From the NCBI GenBank assembly GCA_011316305.1, contig SAUG01000012.1:62001-126000 (forward strand): 64,000 nt of DNA. Direction: 5' to 3'. The notes beneath the pieces are model-generated. The model was given only the letters and a program-made list of their open reading frames with translations, did not search any database and was not told the DNA's origin. This document shows, in pieces, positions 33,552 to 44,630 of this stretch (position 1 is its first letter; every line of letters begins with the position of its first letter). Made by a program: the position numbers and the translations under genes. The DNA comes from Rusavskia elegans. Its lineage: Eukaryota > Ascomycota > Lecanoromycetes > Teloschistales > Teloschistaceae.

Positions 33552-34595
33552 TCAACCAAGATACTCCGTCCAAGCTGGCTTGCTGGTTCCAACAGGGTCG
33601 TACATGAATCCGTAGGACCCCACTGCTGTCAAAATATGCATGAGGAAGAAGGCGACGCTCCCAATCCGAGTGTACTCCTTCAATGACGGCACGTCCGGGT
33701 GATCTTCCGAGATCAATTTATCAACTCCGATCACAGCGAGAAAGTGTCCGGATCCAAGAGCAAACCGCCAAAGGCACTCGGAGAGGTTGAAGTCGAGAAC
33801 GAAAATGGTGTAGAAACAGTAAATAAATTTTTCGAAAAGCGCTGGTGCAAGACCAGTGATCCGAGCAAGTAGCGAAAGTAATACAAAGGCCGCCACACCA
33901 AGGAGAACCACAAGATCCTTTAAGAAAATATACAGATTTTGTGATAGTTGTATCTTCCCAGCCCTGACATACATGAAGAGAAGCGCCATAAAATCGCAAC
34001 AGTAGATCGCAATGTAACATATCAGCTCAACAAGGGGATCTATGCTGAAGGATGTTCGTTCCGAATTTGGATATTCTGGATCTTCGACTGCTCCATAACG
34101 CGCAGGTATGACGACCAGTAGCTCAAGTACCGTCCAGGACCCCAGATATAGCGATAGCCAGGTCTGAGATGTCGGAATTCCCTTGCAAGCGTACACTTTG
34201 ACGGCTTGCGGCAAAACGCCGAGAAGAAAGAGCATTGCTCAGAAAATGTCGTTGTTTTGCAGCTCCTGCAATTGGGTACGGCCTACATCCGTCGATATGT
34301 GAAGCTTGGCCCGGGCTATGCGGTTGATTGCCATACGTGGATTCCCCGTTCGAATGGTAAGGCATGCAAATTGAAAGAGTACAGCAAATGCCTCTAGGAC
34401 GCAGAGGAATGGTGAGGCGCGGAGGTAAAAACTATGCTCTGCTGTGATGTTGATCGCGATCCTCCCCGCCGGCTGCGTCATGGAATTGAATGCGATAGGC
34501 AGAAGAGCCCAGAGTATGGTTGGCCATGAGACTGCTTTGTCGATAGATGTGGACGATGCAAGAGCCAAGGTGTCGTTTGCCACAAATGGAGACAT
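33552..34595 (-). pseudogene. multi-pass membrane protein gene with in-frame stop
   Basis: From the ATG at 34595 (MSPFVANDTLAL) the frame runs through hydrophobic segments to LQNNDIF, meets one TGA at 34239-34241, then continues in the same frame (AMLFLLGVLPQAVKVYACKG) to a stop at 33552. Without the TGA it would be one protein of 347 residues with about seven membrane segments. The sequence on both sides reads as one protein, and no intron with good sites removes the stop. It is either a recent nonsense mutation, a sequencing error, or two pieces. The family is an uncharacterised fungal membrane protein; I cannot name it. Confidence 0.55.
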
Positions 34596-35071
34596 CAAGT
34601 GATGTGAAGGTTAGACTGGAGGCACAATGATGACGTACCAATCTTCGGAGAATGCAATGGATTAGAATACAGAGCAGAACTACAAAGTCCTGGGGATGTA
34701 GGTGAGACATAAGGCTGAAGGAAGAGAAATCAGTGCAAGGCAGACCGCAGCCTTATCACCGCCTGCCGGGTTCGAACCCCAATTTCCTGCTCTTCAGACA
34801 TGGGCAATACTCATCTAATTGAAGCCTCTATGACATCAAGTATGTCGTCTTTTATCTTGCGTCTTCATCGGCAATTCAGTGAACATCTCGAGATCGACTG
34901 CGTCCCCCGGTGTCTGCCAACGGGTGAAGATACCCATTTATTACAGAAATACTGTTTAAAGGCCATGTATTGAGCTCTGGACACAACCGTCGCGATTCCG
35001 ACCCTTCGGAGGCAATGGTCGAAACACAGCCTTTGATCACAGCACCGAATGTGGAATGCTTGAAGGGCGCT
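34596..35071. other. intergenic spacer
   Basis: Between two minus-strand genes. It contains a tRNA B-box-like string near 34768-34780 that does not fold as a tRNA. No gene supported. Confidence 0.5.
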
Positions 35072-37286
35072 TTACTGAGTTCGCTTCTTACCCTCCTCCA
35101 GGTGACTAATTCTCGCCGTGCTGGCGCCTCGCTCGTGTCTCGCAACGAAAGATCCAATGATTTTGTCCTGCCGGATAGCTCCCATTGTTTCTTGATACCC
35201 TTCGTTCGCCCATCGTGGCGTATTCAGCTTGGGCCAATTCACCTTGAAACGCTTTTGTTAGTATGGACTCCCTGGCAGATCATAGAACAACTCACGTAGA
35301 GCACACCATGACCGTAGATGAAGCGGAAACACCAGGCCCCGATCGCTAACCATAGTACAGCAAAAAGACGCAGAGGCCACCAAGCGGAATCCGAGCTCGA
35401 CCGGGGCAAGCTAGAGATTAAGACCATAAAGACGCTGGCGGCAAGGACATATGGTATCGATTGAATCAAGACGGGTCTTCGATCAACAAACACCAGGCTG
35501 GACCCTATGGTCGATGAATCAGGGAGGAAAGCACCGAGGAATAGGTCAAACGCGTCCTGTCTGGGACCATCGCCAAAGTTGTTCTTAACGTATCGCGTTA
35601 TTGAATTGTTGAGGTCCTGGACCATTCCTGCCCTCGTTCTCTCGCCAGTCCGGGTGAAATCGGTTTTCAGAGCTCCAGTGCCCGAGTAAGATTTTGAAAC
35701 TACATCAGCGTTATCTGCCCAGACATTCCGGAACAGTATTTTGAAGGCTTGGTCATCGTCGGCCGATTCCCCGGGTCTCAGTACTCCAACGTCGATGAGC
35801 TGCCTTGTCAACGTCCATCGAGCCAACATGGTCTGGACGACATTTGTCCGATCTAGGCAATCCATGCAATTGGTTCGGACGACAGCGACCTGCCGGTTCC
35901 GCACTTCGAGCCGACCTTGTGAGTCGCCAGGCATGTCCACCCCGCGGAAGTATTGCCCTTGTACCAATCCCTCCTTAAGCTGATCGAGCAGCAGCTGAGC
36001 TCGATGCCACCTCAGTCCTTTGGTCTCGTTGTGGAAGTCAAAGTAAATATAGTGAAGGCGATCGTACTCGTGCCTTCTCTGGGTCGACTCCACAACACGG
36101 ATCTTCTCATCCGTGACATCATTTGCTTGAGAGCCTTCCTGTGGACTGGAAAGCAGCATCCGCACCATCTGTTCGTATGCCTGCTTGACCTTGACCTCCC
36201 GTCCTTTCTGGTTCACAAGATTGACCAGATAATTGTCCCCGTACAGTCGGATCTGCTCGTCGAAATGAAGCTTGGCAGCCTCAGCCGCGGTCTCCACCCC
36301 TCGGATCTGAAGATCTGGTGTATATCTGAGGGTGTTGATTTCTGCCCAGTACACTGGTACGCTCCCTCTTGTCTGGACATAAGACATGACCTGCATATCT
36401 TGACCTTCAAACCCGCCCATTTTACCATTCTGCTCAACACCGATCCCTCCCAAGCCTCTTGCTTGGTCGTTGAGCACTACAACCTGTTCAGTCTCGTTGA
36501 AATTGGCGACATGACCTTGCTCATCCATGCCTCTGGTCAAGTATCGAGTACCAGCTCTGTGCCGAGACCGCCTTGTGATCAGCACAAAGGTCAAAGGTGT
36601 CGACTTGATGCGGGTAGTAGTGATTCTCATCATTCCAAACATAACTGGTAGGATGAAAGGATCTGCACCCGACTCTCGATGGCCATGTTGTCGTAGACCG
36701 GAGCCGCTGGTCGCACCTGATGCAAAGTCGATCAGGTCCGACTGAATGAATTTGTTCCAGAAGAAACGGTCGTCTGCTCGTTGCCAAAGGGCCAACGAAG
36801 GGTTTGAAGCAGCTTGCCTCTGAAAGCTGTTGGTGATATCGAGGGAGTAGGAGAAGTACATAGGGCCGGTCTTGAGCAAAGTCTTGAGCAGGTTGAGGTA
36901 GGTGTCTTCATCTGGATCATGGAGGGTTCTTTCTTGTAATGGCAGGAACTCCGTTGCAATAATCTTGTAGACCATGTGACCTTTTAGTCTTCCCATAGGC
37001 TGGGCTTTTGTGATTACTATTATGTATTTGTCTTCACTGATCAGCTTTGGACATCCAGCTCTTCACGAGGAACCATGGTACCTAATCTAAGTTTGATGAT
37101 CCCAAGAATACCAGCAATGCTCGAGACCCTTTTGGCACCGAGCAAAGCGCCATCGTTCAGACGAATATCTCCCGAGGGACGTTCGACGACAAGAGTCTGG
37201 GCGGAAGGAGAGGAGGGCGATGTAAAAGCATAGTGTGAAGTTGACGCATGGACGTTGATGTCTCGGAAAGGAACGAGGCTCCTCAT
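35072..37286 (-). CDS. SAC1: phosphoinositide phosphatase Sac1
   Basis: Three exons, 37286-37082, 37031-35296 and 35242-35072, give 703 residues. Sac1 dephosphorylates PtdIns4P at the ER and Golgi. The SAC domain is complete, with NFNETEQ, QTRGSVPVYWAEIN, GDNYLVNLVNQKG and the catalytic RTNCMDCLDRTN (CX5R). Two C-terminal hydrophobic segments form the ER anchor, followed by a tail starting VNWPKLNTPRWANEG and ending EEGKKRTQ. Joins restore KLRL-DKYIIV and GVLY-VNWPKL, matching yeast Sac1 in spacing. Both introns end in AAG rather than CAG or TAG. The gene is somewhat longer than yeast Sac1 because of inserts in the SAC domain. It is divergent from the Rab5 gene. Confidence 0.94.
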
Positions 37287-37729
37287 CTTGGTAAAGGGCG
37301 ATGATGGAAGAAGTCAGCTTCTGGTGAACGGCAGTAGGTGTTAACTCTGTCTCGGCATTTTGAAGAGTGATTGCAGAAGTGAAACCACTGCACGCAGAGA
37401 CTAGGCTTGAGGTGTGAATCGTGGTTCCAATTTGAGCGACGAGATCACTTCTGCACGAAGCTCCAGATCCACGTCATTGGTCGATCACCCGCACGCTAGC
37501 GCTTGCACGGGATTGGCAGGCGCCGTCGTCACTGCATGCATACAGTACACGCACCCGTCAGTCGACCCAACCAAGGTCTACTCTTTTATACAGCACTGCA
37601 AGAAATCAAGGTTGACCCATGACAACGATATAAACCAGAAACGATTATCTACTCGCTGTTCTATCCTGAAACAAGCTTCCTCGAAAGAAGCATTCGGCAA
37701 CCTCTTTATATCCCTTCATTGCCTACATC
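37287..37729. other. divergent promoter region
   Basis: A 443-bp spacer between the Sac1 and Rab5 start codons. It contains a TTTATAC-like site near 37585 on the Rab5 side. No other feature. Confidence 0.45.
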
Positions 37730-38662
37730 ATGTCCGCCAGGACTGCACCAGGCTCCAGGCCTGGAGCTCGCTTCGCTCAGTTCAAGCTCGTCCTGCTCGG
37801 TGGGTTCCCAGTTCGATATGACATGGGGTCGCAAAAGGTTTGCTAACACCTTTTTATCTAGGGGAGTCCGCCGTGGGAAAGGTACCTCGAGTCGTAGCAA
37901 CCATGCCACGAGCCGTGCTAACATCGAATAGAGCTCTCTAGTCCTTCGATTCGTCAAAGTATGTTACTTATGTTCCATCTGCTTCTTGAACTTTCTTCCG
38001 GTTACTAGTACTAATACTCTTTCCCTCGCAGGATCAATTCGATGACTACCGAGAGTCCACCATCGGCGCCGCCTTCCTCACCCAAACCATTTCCCTCGAC
38101 GACACCACAACCGTTAAGTTCGAAATATGGGACACAGCGGGCCAAGAACGATATAAGTCCCTCGCACCAATGTACTATCGAAACGCCAACTGCGCCGTCG
38201 TCGTTTATGACATAACGCAAGCCGTACGCATCCATCCCCTCCTCCTTCACCTTCATGAAAACTCTCCCGCCCTGTAAATATATCAAAAGCTTCACCAGCT
38301 GATAAGATCCACAGTCCTCCCTCGACAAAGCCAAAGCCTGGGTCAAAGAACTCCAACGCCAAGCAAACGAAAACATTATCATCGCCCTCGCCGGCAACAA
38401 ATCCGACCTCGTCGCCTCCCAACCCGACAAACGTGCCATCGCCACCGCCGACGCCGAAGCCTACGCCCGAGAAGCCGGCCTTTTGTTCTTCGAAACGAGC
38501 GCCAAGACGGCGGAGAATGTCCGGGAATTATTCACAGCGATTGCAAGGAAGTTGCCCTTGGAACAGGCGGGAGCGAGGGGGATGAGGGCGGGAGCAAGGC
38601 CGGGTGTGGATTTAAGACCTGAGGCGCCAGGGACGCAGGGAGCCGGAGGATGTAATTGTTAG
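37730..38662 (+). CDS. Rab5-type small GTPase
   Basis: Five exons: 37730-37799, 37862-37881, 37932-37958, 38032-38223 and 38315-38662, giving 218 residues. Rab5 (yeast Vps21/Ypt51) directs early endosome fusion. All GTP-binding motifs are present: GESAVGKSS built from exons 1-3, effector region [25 protein letters not shown] and ETSAK. The C-terminus ends GGCNC, a CxC geranylgeranylation site. Exons 2 and 3 are only 20 and 27 nt, and both junctions fall in or next to the P-loop. The switch and hypervariable sequences fit Rab5 better than other Rabs. Confidence 0.96.
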
Positions 38663-39321
38663 AGGGCTGAGGGATTTTCTACTATCGAACGTCCGGCTGG
38701 TGCGGTTTTCAAGAGCTGTGTCAGCCGCAGAGCAGATACTATGGCGGAGACTGCCTCTGGATCGAGTGTAGCTACTGCTGGCGGTGTCTGCGAAATGGGC
38801 TCAAGCGGGAGTTGGTGTGACTTTCCATGGGATGCTTTGTCCAGGGTGTTTCATTAGAAATTGGGAGTATGTCGATACCGATTAATCATTGCATGCACAC
38901 TTGGCTCCCTTCACTTGCGGCAGCACATAATGCAATTGACGCGTGGTTGGTGATCCACTGAGCCAGCGAAGTCTCACAGCCAGCACGACGCCTTCCCGAA
39001 AGGTGTGAGGTCGACAGAAGTAAAGTCAATCTCGATTCCATCTTATTACAATCGAAAAAAAAAACGCAATCTCTATGCTACAATTCGCCCCAAGTGCGCT
39101 ATACGTCGCACCGGATGGCAAAATGATCCCAGCCAGTACCCTTTTACACCTAGGGCACGAGTCCCCCAAAAGTTTTGCCATATCTTGCTTTTTATGGCGG
39201 AAGGACACCTGCTTGCTACCGAATGAAGAGAGATCCGAATGGGCGAAAATGGGGTATGAACGAAGGCGGGAAGGTGGACGGCGGAAAGGATATTTGTGTT
39301 GATATGGTTGCAATGGCTTCC
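38663..39321. other. intergenic spacer
   Basis: Between convergent Rab5 and syntaxin genes. Overlapping short frames near 39005-39300 are antisense to the syntaxin 3' end. No gene supported. Confidence 0.5.
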
Positions 39322-40706
39322 TCACTTGCCGCCCTTGTTGAAGGTATCGGTTGCAAACTACAGAAAGCGACGGTTAGAAGGCTTTGACTGCGAACTTTGT
39401 GTATATTAGATGAATGGGGTTCTATATCTTTCATGTCACTCGCCAGACGTACCTTGAGAATCAAAATTATGACGACGATGATCACGATGATCGCGATCAC
39501 GATGCCGAAGCATATCCATTTTTTCCTCCTGATGGACTTTGCTTTCTTGATCGCTCCATCGAGCTGCTTGTTGCCGCCTTGAATATTTTCATGCGTTTTC
39601 TCGACGCCTGTTTCGATGGCTTGCACGGGGGCTTCTTGCTCGACGATGGCGGCGTCGACGTCTTGGAATAGTTGGGCGAGTTCGATCATTTGTCGCTCGA
39701 TCTTTTGAATGGCTTCGTGACGGCCTTGGACGGCGGAGAGAGCTGATTGTGCTTGGCCTCGGCGGTTAGACTGCATGAGCTGGAAGGATATTAGTACACT
39801 GAGATGTAGGTGTTTGTGGATTTGGGTAGATATACAGCTTGGCTAAAGACTTGTCCCCTTGAGGTATCTTCGACGGCTTCTCGGACTTCCTGATCACTGG
39901 CATCCGGTCGAACGATCCTGTATTGTCTCTCCATTTGCGCCGAGAGCTTCTTACGAAACTCGCTGTCCACTTGCTGATATTCGTTGATGGCACTCTTGAG
40001 CTTTCGATCCACCCGTCCAACCTGAGGGCTGTTCCTTGGATCGCCTGACTCTTTCATGCCTTTAATCAGCTTGAGCCGGTGGCCGAAGTTGCGGTATAGG
40101 GTCATAGTGTCTGAGCTCAGAGAATCGAGTTCGCGGTTGGTAGCGGTGTTCTGACTTGCGTCTACATCGTCAATGGCGCGTTGTTGAAGGAAGCGTAGGC
40201 GTTCGAGGTTCCGCTCGATGTTATCGATACCGCGATCGATTTCGCGGCACTCATTAAGGATGGCGTTCGGGTCTCTGCTGCCTGCATTGCCGTTCATGGG
40301 AGTCATCTCGACGTCGTTGCCGCCCACTAAGCCTTGTCAGGACCATACATACTTCGACCAGACGAAGCATCTTACCATATCCTGCGTTTTGCGTTTGGCC
40401 ATAGCCGCCCTGCTGCGGTCTTGCTCCATATCCGGCTGATTGTGTCGGCTGCTGAGAGTATGGGTTTGACGGCTGTTGTTGTTCGTATGGATTGCCGGCA
40501 GCCTGATTGTAGCGGTTGCTGCCTTGGTCGTAGGGATTTGCTCCTGCTCCGTAACCGCCCTGATTGTTGCCATACCCCCCGTATTGCTATTCGCAAATCA
40601 GGTCAGCGATGTCGTGCGCGAACGGTATTGAGTAGTATTCTATCGAAGGAACTGTGTCGGTAGAATCCTGTTCTTCCGGCCACGAGATAGGTAGACTCAC
40701 AGCCAT
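39322..40706 (-). CDS. Sso-type syntaxin, plasma-membrane t-SNARE
   Basis: Five exons: 40706-40701 (6 nt, Met-Ala only), 40586-40376, 40326-39836, 39779-39453 and 39357-39322, giving 356 residues. The protein is a Qa-SNARE for exocytosis. A Gly/Tyr/Gln-rich N-terminus typical of filamentous fungal Sso1 precedes the three-helix Habc region. The SNARE motif follows (RHEAIQKIERQMIELAQLFQDV... with the central Gln), then a single C-terminal membrane anchor (about residues 320-343) and a 12-residue tail FATDTFNKGGK from the last exon. All introns are GT-AG. Confidence 0.95.
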
Positions 40707-41732
40707 TGGGGTGAACGGAGATTGTTAAATCCCCTGATCTGCGAGAGCGTGGCAATTGGTGATACGGGGGTATTGCAACCGTCACAAGTCGATCAATAAA
40801 TATTGTACAGAAGTATGTGGAGAAAGAGTGGATGGAAGTAGAAGAGATGCCCGATGATGCTGGAATGTCGTGAAAAGCTGCTGTTTGACAAGCTGTGAAG
40901 AGAAGAGTGAGACCCGGACAGATCGAATTTCCTTTCCCGCTTTAGCGCCGCTGCGGTTGCGGTCGAAGAAGATGTGGGCTACCGTACAACAGACCTCTCG
41001 TCAACCGAAGCAGTTTCTCTCGTTACTCTAGAGACAGCTTACCTTTTCTTTGATATAACGCAGAGCCTTTCAGTGAGGCTCATTCTGATGATGCTTCTGC
41101 ATACATGATCGAACACGACCTGCCCAATCAGCTGTGATCAGTCTTACAACGCCTGGGGCTGAGCCTCTATTATTAGACCACATCCAGCGAGCTCGACGTA
41201 TGGTGACGTCGGCAAGTACTCGCAAGCTTCTGGACCTTGCAATCTTCTTGATGATGTCTATCGACTGTGACCTCCAGACGATACCTTGTCAAGTTGCTAC
41301 AGAACTTCATAGGTCCAAAAGTACTGGATGGCTATGCTCCATTGCGCCCTGTGCAGTATCGTCGAAGCCCCATAGGTCTAATATCAATCGGACGTTTAAG
41401 CCTTCGAAATGTACTTACTTGAAGAGCCAATGCTATTGAAGAACAAGTCCATGAGGCGTTGTGTTCGGCTATCTCTTGACGAAGAAATGAGCATTGTATT
41501 TCACCTACTTTTCAGCGGTATTTCAATTCTTCTTCACTAGCAGCAAAGACGACACCATTTCGCCTACCAAACCCTGCTAGCAATTTTTGAAGATGTCTTA
41601 GCTATACAAAAGAGTGACGTTGAGATTGGATTCGATGAAAAAACCAAGACAGCCAAAGCTGGCTCGCACACAAAAATCAACCCCGGCAACCCAGGCAACC
41701 CCCACACTCGATCTTTCCACACCTCCGTCCCA
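40707..41732. other. intergenic spacer
   Basis: Upstream of the syntaxin gene and downstream of the GH64 gene. No supported gene, RNA or repeat. Confidence 0.5.
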
Positions 41733-42926
41733 TCAAAGCTCCACAGAATCTTCAGTCACTATGCTGTCCTTCGCATCTTTCTTGTGCCCTCCACCAACAG
41801 TGACAATGAAGTTGCGCGGCGCAGGATCTGCCACCTTTCCGGACTGATCTTGGCCATTCGCCGGCGTCACATCGTCGTACGGGAAAGCATATCCCAAGCG
41901 GTCCGCATTGGCCTCATGGACGATTCTTGAATAATGATTCGTGGGATGAGGGTCTTTATAGTAGTCTTTCGCTGACGGGTTGTTGGGTTGCGAGTTCGAA
42001 GCCAGCAGAGTCGACCGATTGAAGCCTGCTGCTATCCGGGCGCCAAGGTTTCCATATTCGTCGTTGGATGTGGGGAAAGGTCCCGTACTACAGCTAAAGA
42101 TGTCGGCCGTCGATGGTTTGGTAAAAGTATACGCCTTTCCTCCTTTGTTCGACAATGTCAGGACGTTGTTGTCGCCAACCTTACCACGAGCGGTGCCCCA
42201 GCTTCCGTTTTGTGTATCGATGGATAGTTGCTCCTTCTTATATTTGTCCCACACTTTGTTGACATATGGCTCAAAGTAGCCTTGAAAGAGCGTGCGGTTT
42301 CCGTCGATGACGGTGTTAGGACTCAGGATCCTCACGATTTTCCCATTGGGGGCATAGATCAGTGAGTCCCACGGCTGCTTATCCTCTTGCTTTTGTTCCT
42401 TCAACTTTTTCACGATGCTTTGGAGGCCGTTCGCTCCGAAGCCGGTGACGTGCTGCTTGTTCCCGGACTTTTCGGTGAGATCTAGCGAGATAGGTATGCT
42501 GACGAAATCGACATAGGAGATATTACAGAAGAGCTGGCTATGATCCCAAGTGAACTCACAGAAGTGCCATTGGGTCTTGTAATTTGGATCGGCTGGGTTA
42601 TTGACAGATGGGGCGACAAGAGCGGCACCGTTCCCTCCCCTGTTGAGGAGAAACTTCAAAGGTTCGCCAATGGAAAAGTAAATGCGACTGCCGGCAAGAT
42701 GGGGAACCGTGACGGTCTTGGTCGATCCTGGCTTTCCTAGCGGGATCGCACAGTTTTCTTGCACTGGAGTCTGATCTTTGCCTGGCTGCCCTGGATAGTG
42801 AGGAGTCTTGCCATCCTTCTGGAGTAGAAAAAGGGCATTGTTCTTATCCAGCGCCAGACCGGTTATCGAAACGAAGACTTTGTCCGAGTCCGTCTCATTC
42901 TTCAATTGGATGTCTAAGGTTGCCAT
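41733..42926 (-). CDS. GH64 beta-1,3-glucanase
   Basis: A single exon of 397 residues from the ATG at 42926 (MATLDIQLKNE); an in-frame ATG at 42938 adds four residues. It matches glycoside hydrolase family 64, which cleaves beta-1,3-glucan and has a thaumatin-like beta barrel. Landmarks are SRIYFSIGEPLKFLLN, the acidic WHFCEFTWD block with the likely catalytic Glu/Asp, NISYVDFVSIPISLDL and HYSRIVHEANADRLGYAFPYDDV. No signal peptide is visible, unlike typical secreted bacterial members, so the enzyme may be intracellular or leave by another route. Confidence 0.88.
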   Translation of the reverse strand: MATLDIQLKNETDSDKVFVSITGLALDKNNALFLLQKDGKTPHYPGQPGKDQTPVQENCAIPLGKPGSTKTVTVPHLAGSRIYFSIGEPLKFLLNRGGNGAALVAPSVNNPADPNYKTQWHFCEFTWDHSQLFCNISYVDFVSIPISLDLTEKSGNKQHVTGFGANGLQSIVKKLKEQKQEDKQPWDSLIYAPNGKIVRILSPNTVIDGNRTLFQGYFEPYVNKVWDKYKKEQLSIDTQNGSWGTARGKVGDNNVLTLSNKGGKAYTFTKPSTADIFSCSTGPFPTSNDEYGNLGARIAAGFNRSTLLASNSQPNNPSAKDYYKDPHPTNHYSRIVHEANADRLGYAFPYDDVTPANGQDQSGKVADPAPRNFIVTVGGGHKKDAKDSIVTEDSVEL

Positions 42927-44420
42927 GTTTTCTTCCACGAAGTCGATATAAGACGGCAGCGAAAGGAAAAAAGTAAGAAGGTCAGGTACGATTGAATAAA
43001 ACGGACTTTGCTGGCTTGATCGACGTCCGATGACGTTCGCTAGCGCTTTCTAGTGCTTGCGGGCTGTAGTAACGAGTATTTCTAAATCGAATGGAGGGAG
43101 AAAGAAAGGAAGGTTTACCAAAGAGTTTTGGGCAGAAAAGTTCAGATTGCGGTGATGAATTGGGAGTTGCAAACAGCGGACGATCATGCCTTTATATATA
43201 CGGCTCCCAGCACTGACCTCAGTAAGTCCCAATCTCAAACCTTTAAGGCATCAGGATGCGCAGGTGCTCTCTCACCGCCGCAATCCTGCTGTAAGCACGA
43301 AGAATCTCCAATGTTGGCGGTCATCTCATTCTCTGTTACTATGATCTCGTGGACATCTATTCGCCTTGGCGAATTCCAGAAACGGACTTTTTGCGGCATG
43401 AGAAGTTCGATACATACTTAACCCAGTCAGCTTATCTTTTATTTGTCAAAGGTGATCGCTGTGGTGTTTATGTCGAGGGAGAGAAGTGTGGTAATTTGGC
43501 ACTGCCAAGGTCAGCAGTCTGAACGCCTAGAAGGATCGCGAGGGCTGAGTAAGTCTCACATTTCTTATTCTTAGACTGAAGGCCCAAGGCTGTAACATCG
43601 CAGCGATTGCCTGTTATCGTCGTAGAGAAGGTATGTCCAATTATCTCTTCTTTGTCAGGATGTTAGTACTCGTGTGTGTCCGGCGTCGTGGACTCTCCTT
43701 CAATTGCCTACACAGAATGTATTCCTGTCATCAATCTGGCCATCGACCTACCGCATAGCTATCCAAAACGATTGTGGCTACCACTGACGCTTGACCCAGT
43801 GCTTGCCGAATGACATAGTCGTTGCTGATCTCGATTCAATCACTCCAGAGCACAATGTTTTTCCTGGTAGCAGGATCATATTCCTTATTGGGATTAGTTC
43901 CAGCATTTCTTCATTGGCGTTTTCATATCAGTCTCTGCTATTCCTCTAGTCATTCTACCAGCGGTACTTATTCTTCGAAAGCCTTTTCATTGGTCAGAAT
44001 TTCTTCACTGACTCACATTCTCTCATGTCCTTATGCCTAGTTTTTCATCTCCTATGATCTGCCAATTCATCTGAAGGGTCGTGAGTGTCTGATGTCGCCC
44101 TTCTTACCCTAATCATCAGCGACAGCTCTCCCAACCTCCTGTAGTCCCTACCGTTTCATTCTCATATGCCTGGCTCTCAATATTTCGCGACAAAGTGAGA
44201 AAAGTCAAGCTCAGCGTGTATAGTAATTGGCTCTATCGTTTTCCTAGTGCTCTATCCGCTACCCAAGTTTTGCCATGATCATGCTCATATTGCTCAGCAT
44301 TCTCTGCATAAGTGGTAGCTCTATCATGCCCCTAGTGCTCAATATTGTTCTATGCCTAAATGCAACTACACCGCTTTCGTCCAGTACAAGGTCTAGTCGT
44401 AGAAATCTTGCTCAAGACAC
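42927..44420. other. gene-free spacer
   Basis: About 1.5 kb with no supported gene. It has many direct repeats of short pyrimidine-rich words but no clear element. The frame at 43822-44040 shows no recognisable feature. Confidence 0.5.
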
Positions 44421-44460
44421 ATGAAGATTTTCCGTCTGTGAAATCTTCATACCTATATAA
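44421..44460 (+). promoter_or_regulatory. 10-10-10 dyad next to TATA box
   Basis: ATGAAGATTT (44421-44430) and AAATCTTCAT (44441-44450) are perfect reverse complements separated by 10 bases. TATATAA begins three bases further on (44454-44460). The start codon of the polyproline gene is 171 bp downstream, after a pyrimidine-rich leader. The layout is that of a core promoter with a dimer-binding site, which is inference. Confidence 0.5.
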
Positions 44461-44630
44461 GAATTCCTTCCTTCTCTCTAGAATCTTTCCCAATTACCAA
44501 CCTTTACTCACACTTCCATACTCCCAAGATTCCCTTCCAGCACTCACGCTCAAACGTGTTCGTTATATCCAATCAAGTCTCTACAACACTTCCACCATCA
44601 TCATCACCATCAGCTTCATTGCCAGCAGCA

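Noticed and set aside
34622..34710. Upstream exon (MSHLHPQDF...) for the membrane protein gene
   Set aside because: The only acceptor (CTCCAG) leads into an in-frame TAA before the known start, so it cannot be joined.
34768..34780. tRNA-like B-box string GGGTTCGAACCCC
   Set aside because: On neither strand do the five T-stem pairs, an anticodon arm or an acceptor stem form; at most three T-stem pairs are possible. It is likely chance.
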